Positions 15,933-26,875 of a DNA stretch of 64,000 nucleotides are shown piece after piece (the stretch's first letter is position 1; each line of letters opens with the position of its first letter). Source of the DNA: Oscillospiraceae bacterium (GTDB taxonomy: Bacteria; Bacillota; Clostridia; Oscillospirales; Oscillospiraceae). The DNA lies in contig JAFVXA010000037.1 of NCBI GenBank assembly GCA_017501355.1, positions 62,001-126,000 on the forward strand, in the 5' to 3' direction. The position numbers and the translations under genes were made by a program. The notes under the pieces are model-generated. The model was not told the DNA's origin. It did not search any database and saw only the letters and a list, made by a program, of their open reading frames with translations.

Positions 15933-16706
15933 ATGAGTATGTATAAATGCCCTGTTTGCGGCGAACTGTTTTCCACAAGCTATAAGAAGTGCCCCTTCTG
16001 CGAAGAGGATGATCTGCTGATGGATCGCCGCAAGACCACATCCCGCCGCAGTCGCCGCAACGAGCCCCGCGCAGTAGGTCCGCTGCTGATCGTGATTTTC
16101 CTCATGCTGGTGGCATTGGTGGTTTTCCTTGTGAAGGGCGACAGCCTGTTCGGCGGCGACGACAAGCCCGTGGACGAAGATCCCCCCGTGATCGAAACGC
16201 CCATTGAGGATGAAGAGCCTCCTGTGGTGGAAGAACCCGAGCCTGAGCCCGAGCCCGAGAAGAAGCCCATGACGCTGGATAAGACCTCTGTGGAGCTCAA
16301 CGGCGGTGAGTCCATCACTCTCGTTGCCAGCGATGGCAGCGGTAACTACGCTTGGACCAGCGACAATGAGGACATTGTTAAGGTGGAAGACGGTGTTCTT
16401 ACCACGGTTGGCGGCGGTACGACGACCATCATCGTCTCTGACGGTGAAACTGAGCTGACCTGCACCGTGACGGTTCATGTTGTTGAGCTGACGATCAAGA
16501 ATCCTGACGTTTCTGTTGCGGTGGGCGATAGCTTCAATCTGAAGAAAAGATGCAGCGGCGGCGAGACCTTCACCTTCTGCAGTGAAAATGAATCCATCGC
16601 TGTCGTCAGCGAGGATGGTATTGTCACGGCGAAGAGCAAGGGTAAGGTGAACATCGTTGTCTCCAACGGCGGTGACACCAAGAGCTGTATCGTCCGCGTG
16701 AAATAA
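15933..16706 (+). CDS. Zinc-ribbon membrane protein with Ig-like (BIG2) domains
   Basis: The product has 257 residues in a clear modular order. An N-terminal zinc ribbon carries two CxxC pairs (Cys6/Cys9 and Cys20/Cys23). A basic segment comes next, then one membrane helix (about residues 50-70). An acidic, proline-rich linker of about 45 residues follows, and finally two bacterial Ig-like (BIG2-type) beta domains to the C-terminus. The zinc ribbon would be cytoplasmic and the Ig domains outside. No catalytic motif is visible. Its role is unknown, perhaps cell-surface sensing or adhesion. ATG at 15933 is chosen for the AAAGGA site 9 bases before it. It is monocistronic, with its own promoter and terminator. 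Confidence 0.75.
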   Translation: MSMYKCPVCGELFSTSYKKCPFCEEDDLLMDRRKTTSRRSRRNEPRAVGPLLIVIFLMLVALVVFLVKGDSLFGGDDKPVDEDPPVIETPIEDEEPPVVEEPEPEPEPEKKPMTLDKTSVELNGGESITLVASDGSGNYAWTSDNEDIVKVEDGVLTTVGGGTTTIIVSDGETELTCTVTVHVVELTIKNPDVSVAVGDSFNLKKRCSGGETFTFCSENESIAVVSEDGIVTAKSKGKVNIVVSNGGDTKSCIVRVK

Positions 16707-16713
16707 TGATTGC

Positions 16714-16748
16714 AAGGCTCCGCTTTCTTCGGAAAGCGGAGCCTTTTT
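16714..16748 (+). terminator. Terminator after the zinc-ribbon/Ig-like gene
   Basis: A 14-bp perfect inverted repeat (16714-16727 with 16732-16745) is followed by TTTTTCT. Confidence 0.9.
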
Positions 16749-16763
16749 CTGCGTCTGCTTGCG

Positions 16764-16793
16764 TTGGCAGTGGGAACTGTGGTAAACTATATT
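16764..16793 (+). promoter_or_regulatory. Candidate promoter for the ABC exporter operon
   Basis: TTGGCA (16764-16769) and TATATT (16788-16793) are separated by 18 bases and lie 30 bases before the ABC gene. Confidence 0.55.
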
Positions 16794-16824
16794 GAAAAAG
16801 TATTTTCTAAAAAGGAGTGTCACG

Positions 16825-18573
16825 ATGACCACAAAGGACTTTCGGGAAAAGTCGCAGCTTGCGATCTTTCTCCACTATTTCAAGCCCCACTGGAAGCTGT
16901 TTGTGCTGGATCTCAGCTGTGCGCTGCTGATCTCGCTGATTGATCTGGCGTTTCCCTATGTCTCCCGCATGGCGATGTATAACTGGCTGCCGGAAAAGGC
17001 ATTCCATACCTTCTTCATCGTCATGGCGATCGTCTTTGGGGCGTTTCTGCTGCGTTCGGGGCTGTATTATATCGTGACCTGCTGGGGACATACCTTCGGC
17101 ATCCGGGTGGAGGCAGACATCCGTCGGGATCTCTTTGCCCACATGCAGACCATGAGCTTCCGCTTCTTCGACAACAATCGCACGGGTCAGCTTATGAGCC
17201 GCATCACCTCGGACCTCTTTGAGATCACCGAGCTGTCACACCACGGTCCTGAGGATATTTTCATTGCCAGTGTCACCATCCTCGGCTCCCTTGCGGTGAT
17301 GTTCTCCATTGAGTGGCGGCTTGCACTGGTGCTGACTGTGCTGCTGCCTGTGTTCCTTGCGGTGCTGATGAAAAACCGCACCCGCCAGCGTATTGCATCC
17401 AAAGAGGTGAAGCAGCGCACAGGTGCCATCAATACCGAGATCGAATCCAGCCTTACGGGTATGCGCACCGCCAAAGCCTTCGCCAACGAGGAAGAGGAGC
17501 TGCGCAAGTTCACCCTTGCTAACGACGAGTTCAAGCTCTCCAAGCGCCATTTTCACCGTGCCATGGGTATTTTCTTTGGCAGTATGGAGTTTTTCTTCTG
17601 CGCCATGTCTGCGGCGGTGATCACCGTGGGTGGCTGGCTGATCATGCGGGGCGAGATGGACTATGTGGATCTGTTGACCTTTAACCTCTATATTACCGCG
17701 TTCATCACCCCTGTCCGCAAGCTATCCAACTTTATGGAGCTGTTTTCCAGCGGTACGGCAGGTCTGAGCCGTTTTGTGGAACTCATGCGAACAGAACCCG
17801 ACCTGCAGGATGCGCCCGATGCGGAGGAACTCCGGGTGGAAAAGGGCGAGATCTGCTTTAACAATGTGCATTTCCGCTATGACAGACAGGCAGTGCTCCA
17901 TGGCATTGATCTTACCGTGCAGAGTGGTGAGACCGTGGCGGTGGTGGGTTCCTCTGGCGGCGGTAAGACCACCCTCTGCCAGCTGATCCCCCGTTTTTAT
18001 GACGTGGAGAGCGGCAGTGTCACCGTGGACGGACACGATGTGTGCCATGTGACCCAGCGATCCCTGCGCCGCCAGATCGGCATCGTGCAGCAGGATGTGT
18101 TCCTCTTTGCGGGGACGATTGCGGATAACATCCGCTACGGTCGCATGGATGCGACGGACGAAGAAGTTATCGCCGCGGCAAAGCGGGCAGAGATCTATGA
18201 TGACATCTGCCGTATGCCTCAGGGCTTCCAGACCTATGTGGGTGAGCGGGGCATTCTGCTTTCCGGCGGTCAGAAGCAGCGCGTTGCCATTGCCCGCATT
18301 TTCCTCAAGAATCCCCCCATTCTGATTCTGGACGAAGCCACCTCTGCCCTTGACAGCGTGACGGAGTCCCACATTCAGAGTGCCTTTGACGAACTGGCAC
18401 GGGGGCGCACCACCCTCATCATTGCCCATCGTCTCTCCACCATCCGCAAGGCAGACCGCATCGTGGTGGTGCAGGATGGACGCATCACCGAGTCGGGCAG
18501 CCACGAAGAACTGATGAAGCTTGGCGGCGCGTACAGCGAGCTGTACCGCACGCAGACGGAGATCTATGGATAA
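16825..18573 (+). CDS. ABC exporter, fused membrane and ATPase domains (MsbA/BmrA type)
   Basis: This 582-residue half-transporter works as a homodimer or heterodimer. The N-terminal 320 residues form a type-I exporter membrane domain of about six helices. The C-terminal ATPase has Walker A (VVGSSGGGKTTL, about residue 370), Q-loop (GIVQQDVFLFAGTI), signature LLSGGQKQR, Walker B (ILILDEATSALD) and the IAHRLST switch histidine. It probably exports lipids, peptides or drugs. A single half-transporter gene here suggests a homodimer. AAAGGAG lies before the ATG. Its last codons overlap the ylmH-like gene by 8 bases. Confidence 0.94.
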   Translation: MTTKDFREKSQLAIFLHYFKPHWKLFVLDLSCALLISLIDLAFPYVSRMAMYNWLPEKAFHTFFIVMAIVFGAFLLRSGLYYIVTCWGHTFGIRVEADIRRDLFAHMQTMSFRFFDNNRTGQLMSRITSDLFEITELSHHGPEDIFIASVTILGSLAVMFSIEWRLALVLTVLLPVFLAVLMKNRTRQRIASKEVKQRTGAINTEIESSLTGMRTAKAFANEEEELRKFTLANDEFKLSKRHFHRAMGIFFGSMEFFFCAMSAAVITVGGWLIMRGEMDYVDLLTFNLYITAFITPVRKLSNFMELFSSGTAGLSRFVELMRTEPDLQDAPDAEELRVEKGEICFNNVHFRYDRQAVLHGIDLTVQSGETVAVVGSSGGGKTTLCQLIPRFYDVESGSVTVDGHDVCHVTQRSLRRQIGIVQQDVFLFAGTIADNIRYGRMDATDEEVIAAAKRAEIYDDICRMPQGFQTYVGERGILLSGGQKQRVAIARIFLKNPPILILDEATSALDSVTESHIQSAFDELARGRTTLIIAHRLSTIRKADRIVVVQDGRITESGSHEELMKLGGAYSELYRTQTEIYG

Positions 18574-19360
18574 AGCGAAACTCTTGGAGCGCGCCGCGCA
18601 GACCGCGGAGGAGCGCATGACCCTTGCCCGGGTACTGGATAAATATGAGCAGTCCCATCAGCGGAATCTCCCCACGGAGACGGGCTTTCTCAGCCCCCAG
18701 GAGCAGGCGGCGGCGAAGGCGCTTCTTGCCGCCGCAGGTGTCAGAGAGGGCTTCTGCTTCTTCGGCGGCTTTGAGGGGGCAGAGCGCTGCAAGCTCCTCT
18801 TTGCTCCCGACTGGATGGAAGTGGAGGACCTGCCCGCCCAGTGTGGCATCGCGGCGGTACAGTGCCGCTTCTACGAGGGGGACAAGCTGTCTCACCGTGA
18901 TTTCCTCGGCAGTCTCATGGGACTGGGGCTTGTGCGGGAGAAGATCGGCGACATTCTGGTACAGAGCGGAAATGCCGTGATCCTCGCAGATACGTCGGTG
19001 GAGGAGTTCCTGCTGCGGGAGTATATCTCCGCAGGACGGACGAAGCTTTCCGTCTCGTCCCTGCCCCTTGATGAGCTGACACCGCCGGAGAAAAAGCAGC
19101 GGAACATCCGTGACACGGTGATGAGCCTGCGGCTTGACAGTGTCTGCTCCTCCGGCTTTTCCGTGAGCCGCGCGAAGGCTGCGGATCTGATCGCGGCAGG
19201 GAAGGTGGAGCTGAACTGGCGGCTCTGCCAGAAGGCAGATAAGACGGTTGCGGAAGGCGACGTCATCAGCTGCCGCGGACTTGGTAAATTTGAGGTGGCA
19301 GAGGTGGGCGGTCTCTCCAAAAAGGGACGCACCAATCTGCTGCTGAAACGATATGAATAA
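18566..19360 (+). CDS. ylmH: YlmH-family RNA-binding protein with S4 domain
   Basis: The 264-residue product is the expected length for YlmH. The N-terminal two thirds form the YlmH domain (LSHRDFLGSLMGLGLVREKIGDIL is its hallmark). The C-terminal 70 residues form an S4 RNA-binding domain with LRLDSVCSSGFSVSRAKA. Family members associate with ribosomes and, in Bacillus, with translation quality control and cell division. The ATG at 18566 lies inside the end of the ABC gene, so it is translationally coupled. The usual neighbours (sepF, divIVA) are not present. Confidence 0.93.
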   Translation: MDKAKLLERAAQTAEERMTLARVLDKYEQSHQRNLPTETGFLSPQEQAAAKALLAAAGVREGFCFFGGFEGAERCKLLFAPDWMEVEDLPAQCGIAAVQCRFYEGDKLSHRDFLGSLMGLGLVREKIGDILVQSGNAVILADTSVEEFLLREYISAGRTKLSVSSLPLDELTPPEKKQRNIRDTVMSLRLDSVCSSGFSVSRAKAADLIAAGKVELNWRLCQKADKTVAEGDVISCRGLGKFEVAEVGGLSKKGRTNLLLKRYE

Positions 19361-19382
19361 GAAAAACGAGAGGAAATGAAAG

Positions 19383-19586
19383 ATGGATCAGAAGAAGATC
19401 GACCGCATCAACGAACTGGCAAGAAAGGCAAAGACCGAGGGTCTCACCGAGGAGGAGACGGCAGAGCGCGCTGCGCTTCGTCAGGAATATGTTGCCTCCG
19501 TCGTGGGCAACCTCAAGGGGCAGCTGGACAACGTCTACTTTGTGGACGACAAGGGCAACAAGGAAAAACTGCAGAAAAAGAACTGA
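19383..19586 (+). CDS. DUF896 family small protein (YnzC-like)
   Basis: The 67-residue cytoplasmic protein contains the DUF896 pattern: IDRINELARKAKTEGLTEEE followed by a helix with ALRQEYVASVVGNLKGQL. Bacillus YnzC is a small helical protein of this family, associated with the SOS regulon in that organism. No LexA-like operator is evident here. The ATG lies 22 bases after the ylmH stop, so the gene probably shares the ABC-ylmH transcript. A terminator follows directly. Confidence 0.92.
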   Translation: MDQKKIDRINELARKAKTEGLTEEETAERAALRQEYVASVVGNLKGQLDNVYFVDDKGNKEKLQKKN

Positions 19587-19590
19587 TGAC

Positions 19591-19622
19591 AAGGGGACAC
19601 CGATCGGCGTCCCCTTTTGTTT
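19591..19622 (+). terminator. Terminator after the DUF896 gene
   Basis: An interrupted inverted repeat (AAGGGGAC with GTCCCCTT enclosing CCGATCGG) is followed by TTGTTTGT, 5 bases past the stop. Confidence 0.85.
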
Positions 19623-19686
19623 GTGTTGCATTTCCAGTCAATGGGTGTATAATGAAGCCAATACGGAAGAAAACGGAGGTGTTTTT

Positions 19687-21297
19687 GTGAGATTTCGTAA
19701 GTTTTGTGCCATTTTTCTCTCTGTGGGAGTGATAGTATCCCTCCTTACGGGCTGCGGCGGCTCTATGGAGGATCTGGCAGAGTTTCCTGCCATGCAGGAA
19801 CTGATGGCAGAGGCGGACGCCCGCCGCAGCGCCATCCGCAGCAGTGAAACTGCTATCGTGAAGGACAGCACTGCTGTGCCCGGTGAAACCTATACGGGAC
19901 GTGCGTGGTATATCTCCAACAACGGCAATGACAAGAATAACGGTAAATCTCCCGAAAAGGCGCTTGCCACCTTGAAAGGACTGGAACAGAAAAATGTGAA
20001 ACCCGGTGACGCGGTGTTCTTTGAGCGCGGCGGTCTTTGGCGCAGCGAACAGGTGCTATGGATTGAAAATCTGACCTATTCCGCTTACGGAGAGGGCGAG
20101 AAGCCGAAGCTCTATGCTTCTTCCGAAAATGGAAGCGGCGCGGAGAAGTGGTCGCTGCACTACGAGGGTGAAAAGGGCGAGAAGATCTGGCTGTTCTATC
20201 AGGATATGGCAGATTGCGGCGGTATTGTGCTGAATGGCAATACCATGGCAGAGCGGGAATATGCCTTTTGGGAAAACGGCGTCTGGATGAAGCTGGATTC
20301 ATTCCATCCCGGTGCGTATGAAGGAAAGCCTTTTGTGCTGGAAGAACACTTGAAAGACATGACTTTCTTTGCAGACATCAGTTTTGATGAGAGCTGGAAT
20401 CCTGCTGAAAATGCGCGTTGCCGTTGGGATGAAGCAACGCAGCAGAACGTTTATCCTGTGGGCAAGCTCTACCTCCGCTGCGATGCGGGTAACCCCGGTG
20501 AGCTTTACAGCGATATTGAGTTTCTCCAGCCCTACACATTCTTTGACGGTCTTCCCAATGGCACGGTGCTGGATAATCTGAATATCAGCTATTGCGGTAC
20601 GAACCTGAACACCGGTGGCGGCGACGAAAACGGACCCAGTCATGACGGGGTGATTCAAAACTGCGAATTTGGTTGGAGCGGCGGTGCCGTGGGAGATTAT
20701 CGCACTCTTGCCGATTATCCCGATGAGCGACATGTGTTTCCCAGTGATGGCGGTCTCGCCATCCTCGGTTCCAACTATACCGTGCGGAACAATTATATCC
20801 ACCATGCTTACCATTGCGGTTTGATGGTGGATGCGATGAATGAGTTTGTGGATGTGGAGAATCTCACCCTCAGCGGCAATCTCATCGAGAAAAATCTCAA
20901 CGGTATCATCCTGCTGAATTGGGGAAACAACGAGCGGGTGTTCCGTAATTTAACCATCGAGGACAACTTTGTGTTTGCTTGCGGTGAGGAGAATTTCACG
21001 TATTACCTGCCTGATCAGGATCTTTCGACTGCTTTCTATTTCCAGGGAGATCTCGTACCCTCTGAGAATCTCGTGGTGAAGGGCAATACTTTCGCCCTTG
21101 CGAAGAAGGCAATCGTTACAACGGACAAGTATCTCGAGGAATACCGAAAGGTGTTCAGCGGCAATACCTATGCCCAGTATCCCATGGCAGGCGGCATTCG
21201 CATGACACTGTCTGAGAATAGCTTCCCACTGAATGAGAAGAACCTGCTGCAGTATTTTGGCGACGCAGCGCCCACGATCATTGAACTGAAGAAATAA
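19687..21297 (+). CDS. Secreted lipoprotein with right-handed parallel beta-helix
   Basis: The product has 536 residues. A GTG start at 19687 gives a lipoprotein signal peptide (RFRKFC, hydrophobic core, then lipobox LLTGC with the modified cysteine near residue 21). After a Ser/Ala-rich linker comes a DUF1565-like opening (WYISNNGNDKNNGKSPEKAL). The second half repeats short strands with asparagines (NNYIHHAYHCGLMVDAMNE, ENLTLSGNLIEKNLNG), typical of pectate-lyase-like beta-helices. It is probably a surface-anchored glycan-binding or glycan-degrading protein. No catalytic assignment is possible by eye. It stands alone, flanked by terminators. Confidence 0.8.
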   Translation: MRFRKFCAIFLSVGVIVSLLTGCGGSMEDLAEFPAMQELMAEADARRSAIRSSETAIVKDSTAVPGETYTGRAWYISNNGNDKNNGKSPEKALATLKGLEQKNVKPGDAVFFERGGLWRSEQVLWIENLTYSAYGEGEKPKLYASSENGSGAEKWSLHYEGEKGEKIWLFYQDMADCGGIVLNGNTMAEREYAFWENGVWMKLDSFHPGAYEGKPFVLEEHLKDMTFFADISFDESWNPAENARCRWDEATQQNVYPVGKLYLRCDAGNPGELYSDIEFLQPYTFFDGLPNGTVLDNLNISYCGTNLNTGGGDENGPSHDGVIQNCEFGWSGGAVGDYRTLADYPDERHVFPSDGGLAILGSNYTVRNNYIHHAYHCGLMVDAMNEFVDVENLTLSGNLIEKNLNGIILLNWGNNERVFRNLTIEDNFVFACGEENFTYYLPDQDLSTAFYFQGDLVPSENLVVKGNTFALAKKAIVTTDKYLEEYRKVFSGNTYAQYPMAGGIRMTLSENSFPLNEKNLLQYFGDAAPTIIELKK

Positions 21298-21306
21298 ATA
21301 TTTAGC

Positions 21307-21349
21307 AACAAAAATCACCCGTTTGCAGCGCAAACGGGTGATTTTTGTT
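21307..21349. terminator. Very long bidirectional terminator
   Basis: A perfect 19-bp inverted repeat (21307-21325 with 21331-21349) with a 5-base loop and A/T-rich outer ends separates the beta-helix gene from the convergent glnN. Confidence 0.95.
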
Positions 21350-21357
21350 GTTTCTAA

Positions 21358-23457
<2,100 letters not shown>

Positions 23458-23487
23458 AATCAAAAACTCCTCGTTCGTGAGATTTGG

Positions 23488-24117
23488 TCAGATAAACAGT
23501 GCCATGATGTGGGGGGTGACAAACGCCTCCACAGCAGCGGCGATGAGCAGCAGGGGAAACACCACGGCGACATACACCCAGGAAAGGGTGACCATCTGCG
23601 CACGGGGCTCCGTCTCCTGCTTCTTTTTCATGATGATGCCAGTGATGAGACGGCAGTTGCAAAGACCCACCGCGCAGGCGATGATGAGGGCGGGGATCTC
23701 AAAAATGCCGTGGGGCAGGATGCCCGCGAAGAACGCCGCGGGCGTCATGAGACCGTCGCGCACATATCGGATGCCCATGACGGTGATGGTCATGGCATTG
23801 CTGCCGAGGGTCAGCGCGGGATAGTGCAGGAAGGGAAGATACCCATAAAACACCGTGTTGATGGTTGCCTGCACATTGTTGGAAAAAATCACGGAAAAGA
23901 GCTGTCCCGGGGTTTGGGATTCATCTATGCCCAGGTCCGAGATCAGGTTCTCCAGCAGTGTGAGATAATCCCGCCCGAAGTCGGGGTTCATCACGGTCAT
24001 CACCGCGAAGATGGTGCAAAGGATGAAAAAGGCGTCAAAGCAGTTTCGCAGCATGGGAAAGAATTCCCGCCGCAGAAACTGTTTATCGAACTTGGTGGGA
24101 AGAAGCTCGTTCTTCAT
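23488..24117 (-). CDS. SpoIIM-family (PF01944-like) membrane protein
   Basis: The 209-residue protein has about five membrane helices and the family signature FFAGILPHGIFEIPALII in the C-terminal half, plus LLIAAAVEAFVTPHIMALF at the end. The family includes the sporulation protein SpoIIM but also non-sporulation membrane proteins of unknown function. A second, probably orthologous, SpoIIM is encoded at 61883-62506 next to xerD, so this copy is likely a paralogue with another role. Its ATG overlaps the gltX stop (ATGA), so it is coupled to gltX. The start is unambiguous. Confidence 0.8.
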   Translation of the reverse strand: MKNELLPTKFDKQFLRREFFPMLRNCFDAFFILCTIFAVMTVMNPDFGRDYLTLLENLISDLGIDESQTPGQLFSVIFSNNVQATINTVFYGYLPFLHYPALTLGSNAMTITVMGIRYVRDGLMTPAAFFAGILPHGIFEIPALIIACAVGLCNCRLITGIIMKKKQETEPRAQMVTLSWVYVAVVFPLLLIAAAVEAFVTPHIMALFI

Positions 24118-25604
24118 CCGCGGAGCTTCTCCATGCCAAGACGGAGACGGCGCAGGGTCTCTTCCTTGCCGAGGATCTGGCAGATCTCCACGGCACCGCC
24201 GGGAGTGACCATCTTGCCGGCTGCGGCAATGCGGACGGGCCACATCAGCGTTGCATTCTTCACGCCGAGGGACTCAGCGAGCTTGATCAGAGAATCGTGG
24301 ATGCTTTCGTTGGTCCAGTCTGCGAGACCCTCCAGCATGGGGATGGCAGCCTCCAGCATGGCAAGGGACACAGCGGAGTCAGTCTTGGACTTCTTGTTGG
24401 TGAAGCACTCCACCTCATACTCGGGCAGGGCATCGAAGAAATCCACCTTTTCGGGGATATCGGTCAGCACCTCGCAGCGAGCCTGCAGCAGAGCCGCGAT
24501 GGCTTCAGTGGAGATGTGCTCGCTCTTCACGCCCTCGCGGATGTAGGGAAGAGCAGCGGCATGGAAGTCCTCGGCACTCATGGAGCGGAGGTAGCTTGCG
24601 TTGAAGTAGCGGAGCTTCTCAATGTCGAAGATCGCGGGGGACTTGGAGACACCCGTGATGTCGAAGCTTTCTGCCAGCTCCTGCAAAGAGAAGAATTCCT
24701 GCTCAGCCTTCTCACCCTTGGGAGACCAGCCGAGAAGTGCCACATAGTTGAGGATAGCGGGGGTCACATAGCCCATTGCCTTCAGATCCTCATAGCTGGG
24801 GTCGCCGTGGCGCTTGCTCATCTTGTGCTGGGCATCGCGCATGACGGGGGAGCAGTGGACGTAAGTGGGGATCTCCCAGCCGAATGCTTCGTACAGGAGA
24901 TTGTACTTGGGAGCGGAGGAGAGATACTCGCTGCCGCGCACCACGTGGGTGATACCCATGAGGTGATCGTCCACCACGTTTGCGAAGTTGTAGGTGGGGA
25001 GACCGTCGCGCTTGAGCAGCACCTGATCGTCGAGGGTGTCATTGTCCACGGTGATGTCACCGAAAATGGCATCATGGAAGGTGGTGGTGCCGCCTGCGGG
25101 GATCTTCTGACGGATGACGTAGGGCAGACCTGCTGCGAGCTTTGCCTCTACTTCCTCACGGCTCAGCTCTCGGCAGGGATCAGCTTCGCGGTTAAACTCA
25201 CCGCTGTCCTCTTCGGACTCGGTCTTTTCACAGAAGCAGTAGTAAGCGTGACCCTTTTCCACCAGCAGCTCCGCGAACTTGCTGTAAAGACCGCGGCGCT
25301 CGGTCTGAATGTAGGGACCGGTGGGACCGCCCACATCGGGACCCTCGTCGTGGGTCAGACCGCACTCAGCCATGGTGCGATAGATCACTTCGGTCGCACC
25401 CTCCACAAAGCGGGTCTGGTCGGTATCCTCAATGCGGAGGATAAAGGTACCGCCTGCGTTGCGGGCGATGAGCCAGGTGTAGAGCGCGGTGCGGAGATTG
25501 CCCACGTGCATATAGCCCGTGGGAGAGGGTGCAAAACGGGTGCGGACCTTGCCATGGGGGATGCGGCTTTCCAGTTCTTCAAAATAACGCATATCGACGG
25601 ACAT
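24114..25604 (-). CDS. gltX: Glutamate--tRNA ligase
   Basis: This 496-residue class I synthetase has the HIGH-type signature in APSPTGYMHVGNLRTALY near the N-terminus and the KMSKS-type loop as KMSKRHG near residue 258. The helical anticodon-binding part occupies the C-terminal third. It charges tRNA-Glu; in organisms without GlnRS it also misacylates tRNA-Gln for later amidation, which I cannot test here. The ATG at 25604 is chosen because GGAGGA lies 6 bases upstream. The track-length extension upstream is not supported. It is the first gene of gltX-spoIIM-like-glnN. Confidence 0.96.
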   Translation of the reverse strand: MSVDMRYFEELESRIPHGKVRTRFAPSPTGYMHVGNLRTALYTWLIARNAGGTFILRIEDTDQTRFVEGATEVIYRTMAECGLTHDEGPDVGGPTGPYIQTERRGLYSKFAELLVEKGHAYYCFCEKTESEEDSGEFNREADPCRELSREEVEAKLAAGLPYVIRQKIPAGGTTTFHDAIFGDITVDNDTLDDQVLLKRDGLPTYNFANVVDDHLMGITHVVRGSEYLSSAPKYNLLYEAFGWEIPTYVHCSPVMRDAQHKMSKRHGDPSYEDLKAMGYVTPAILNYVALLGWSPKGEKAEQEFFSLQELAESFDITGVSKSPAIFDIEKLRYFNASYLRSMSAEDFHAAALPYIREGVKSEHISTEAIAALLQARCEVLTDIPEKVDFFDALPEYEVECFTNKKSKTDSAVSLAMLEAAIPMLEGLADWTNESIHDSLIKLAESLGVKNATLMWPVRIAAAGKMVTPGGAVEICQILGKEETLRRLRLGMEKLRG

Positions 25605-25691
25605 ACGAATTCCTCCATTTGTTTGATTCGGCGGTGCGGCTTGGCAGCATCTGCACAAAAACCGATTCCCGCCCATATTACTCTGCATACT

Positions 25692-25719
25692 ATTATATTT
25701 TTAACGCGAAAAAAGTCAA
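25692..25719 (-). promoter_or_regulatory. Sigma-A-type promoter for gltX
   Basis: On the minus strand TTGACT (25719-25714) and a perfect TATAAT (25697-25692) are separated by 16 bases. Confidence 0.75.
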
Positions 25720-25739
25720 TGTGAAACCACGCCAATTTC

Positions 25740-25768
25740 TTGCCTTTTTTTCAACCCTGTGCTATCAT
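25740..25768 (+). promoter_or_regulatory. Candidate promoter for trpS
   Basis: TTGCCT (25740-25745) and TATCAT (25763-25768) are 17 bases apart, divergent from the gltX promoter. No T-box motif is seen in the leader. Confidence 0.5.
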
Positions 25769-25855
25769 ATTACACTGAGGTATTTTGGAAACGTATGCCC
25801 GGCCGTCGGCTTTTTGCGACGGCGAGAAACTATACAGCAAAAGAGGTTTGAAATC

Positions 25856-26863
25856 ATGGAAAACACCGCTGCCAAGAAGGTTATGCTCTCCGGCATCCAG
25901 CCCAGCGGCGATCTGCATCTGGGTAACTATCTCGGTGCGATCAAGAACTGGGTGGCTCGCACGGATGAATTTGATAATTACTATTTCATGGCGGATATGC
26001 ACACCATCACGGTGCGCCAGAATCCTGCCGATCTTCGCCGCCGCACGCTGGAGCAGCTGGCGCAGTACATTGCCTGCGGTCTCGACCCCGAGAAGAACAC
26101 CCTGTTTATCCAGTCCCATGTGCATCAGCACGCGGAGCTTGGCTGGGTGCTGATGTGCTACACCATGTTCGGTGAGCTCAGCCGCATGACCCAGTTCAAG
26201 GACAAGTCCTCCAAGCACAAGGAGAACGTCAACGGCGGTCTCTTCACTTATCCCAGCCTTATGGCGGCAGACATCCTGCTCTATCAGCCGGATTTCGTTC
26301 CCGTGGGCGAGGATCAGAAGCAGCACTGCGAGCTGACCCGCGACGTGGCGCAGCGCTTCAACAGCATCTACGGCGATGTGTTCAAGGTGCCCGAGCCCTA
26401 CATTCCCAAGGCTGGCGCCCGTGTGATGAGTCTGACCGGTCCCGACACCAAGATGAGCAAGTCCATTCCCGAGGGCTGCGTGTTCCTCATGGAAAAGCCC
26501 GAGGATATCATGCGTAAGTTTAAGCGCGCCATCACTGACTGCGATACGGAGAATTGTGTCCGCTTTGACCTGGCGAACAAGCCCGGCGTTGCGAATCTGA
26601 TGAGCATCTACGCTGCCGTTACCGGCAAGAGCTATGAGGAGATCGAGCGCGAGTTCGAGGGCTGCGGCTACGGTAAGTTCAAGCCTGCTGTGGGCGAAGC
26701 TGTAGTGGAGGCGCTGCGTCCCATCCGCGAGGAGACCGAACGCCTGCTGAAGGACAAGGCATATCTCGAAGGTGTGTACCGCAGCGGCGCGGAAAAGGCA
26801 GAGTACGTTGCTAACAAGACCCTTCGCAAGGTTTATAAGAAGATCGGCTTCGTGGCACGATAA
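25856..26863 (+). CDS. trpS: Tryptophan--tRNA ligase
   Basis: This 335-residue class I synthetase is the usual length for bacterial TrpRS. GIQPSGDLHLGNYLGAIKNW holds the HIGH-type motif (residues 12-31), and PDTKMSKSIPEG holds the KMSKS loop near residue 195. It charges tRNA-Trp. The ATG at 25856 follows AAGAGG by 9 bases; the longer upstream frame is non-coding. A tagO-like gene starts 12 bases after the stop, so the two are probably cotranscribed with wecB. Confidence 0.96.
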   Translation: MENTAAKKVMLSGIQPSGDLHLGNYLGAIKNWVARTDEFDNYYFMADMHTITVRQNPADLRRRTLEQLAQYIACGLDPEKNTLFIQSHVHQHAELGWVLMCYTMFGELSRMTQFKDKSSKHKENVNGGLFTYPSLMAADILLYQPDFVPVGEDQKQHCELTRDVAQRFNSIYGDVFKVPEPYIPKAGARVMSLTGPDTKMSKSIPEGCVFLMEKPEDIMRKFKRAITDCDTENCVRFDLANKPGVANLMSIYAAVTGKSYEEIEREFEGCGYGKFKPAVGEAVVEALRPIREETERLLKDKAYLEGVYRSGAEKAEYVANKTLRKVYKKIGFVAR

Positions 26864-26875
26864 AGGAGCGCTCCC

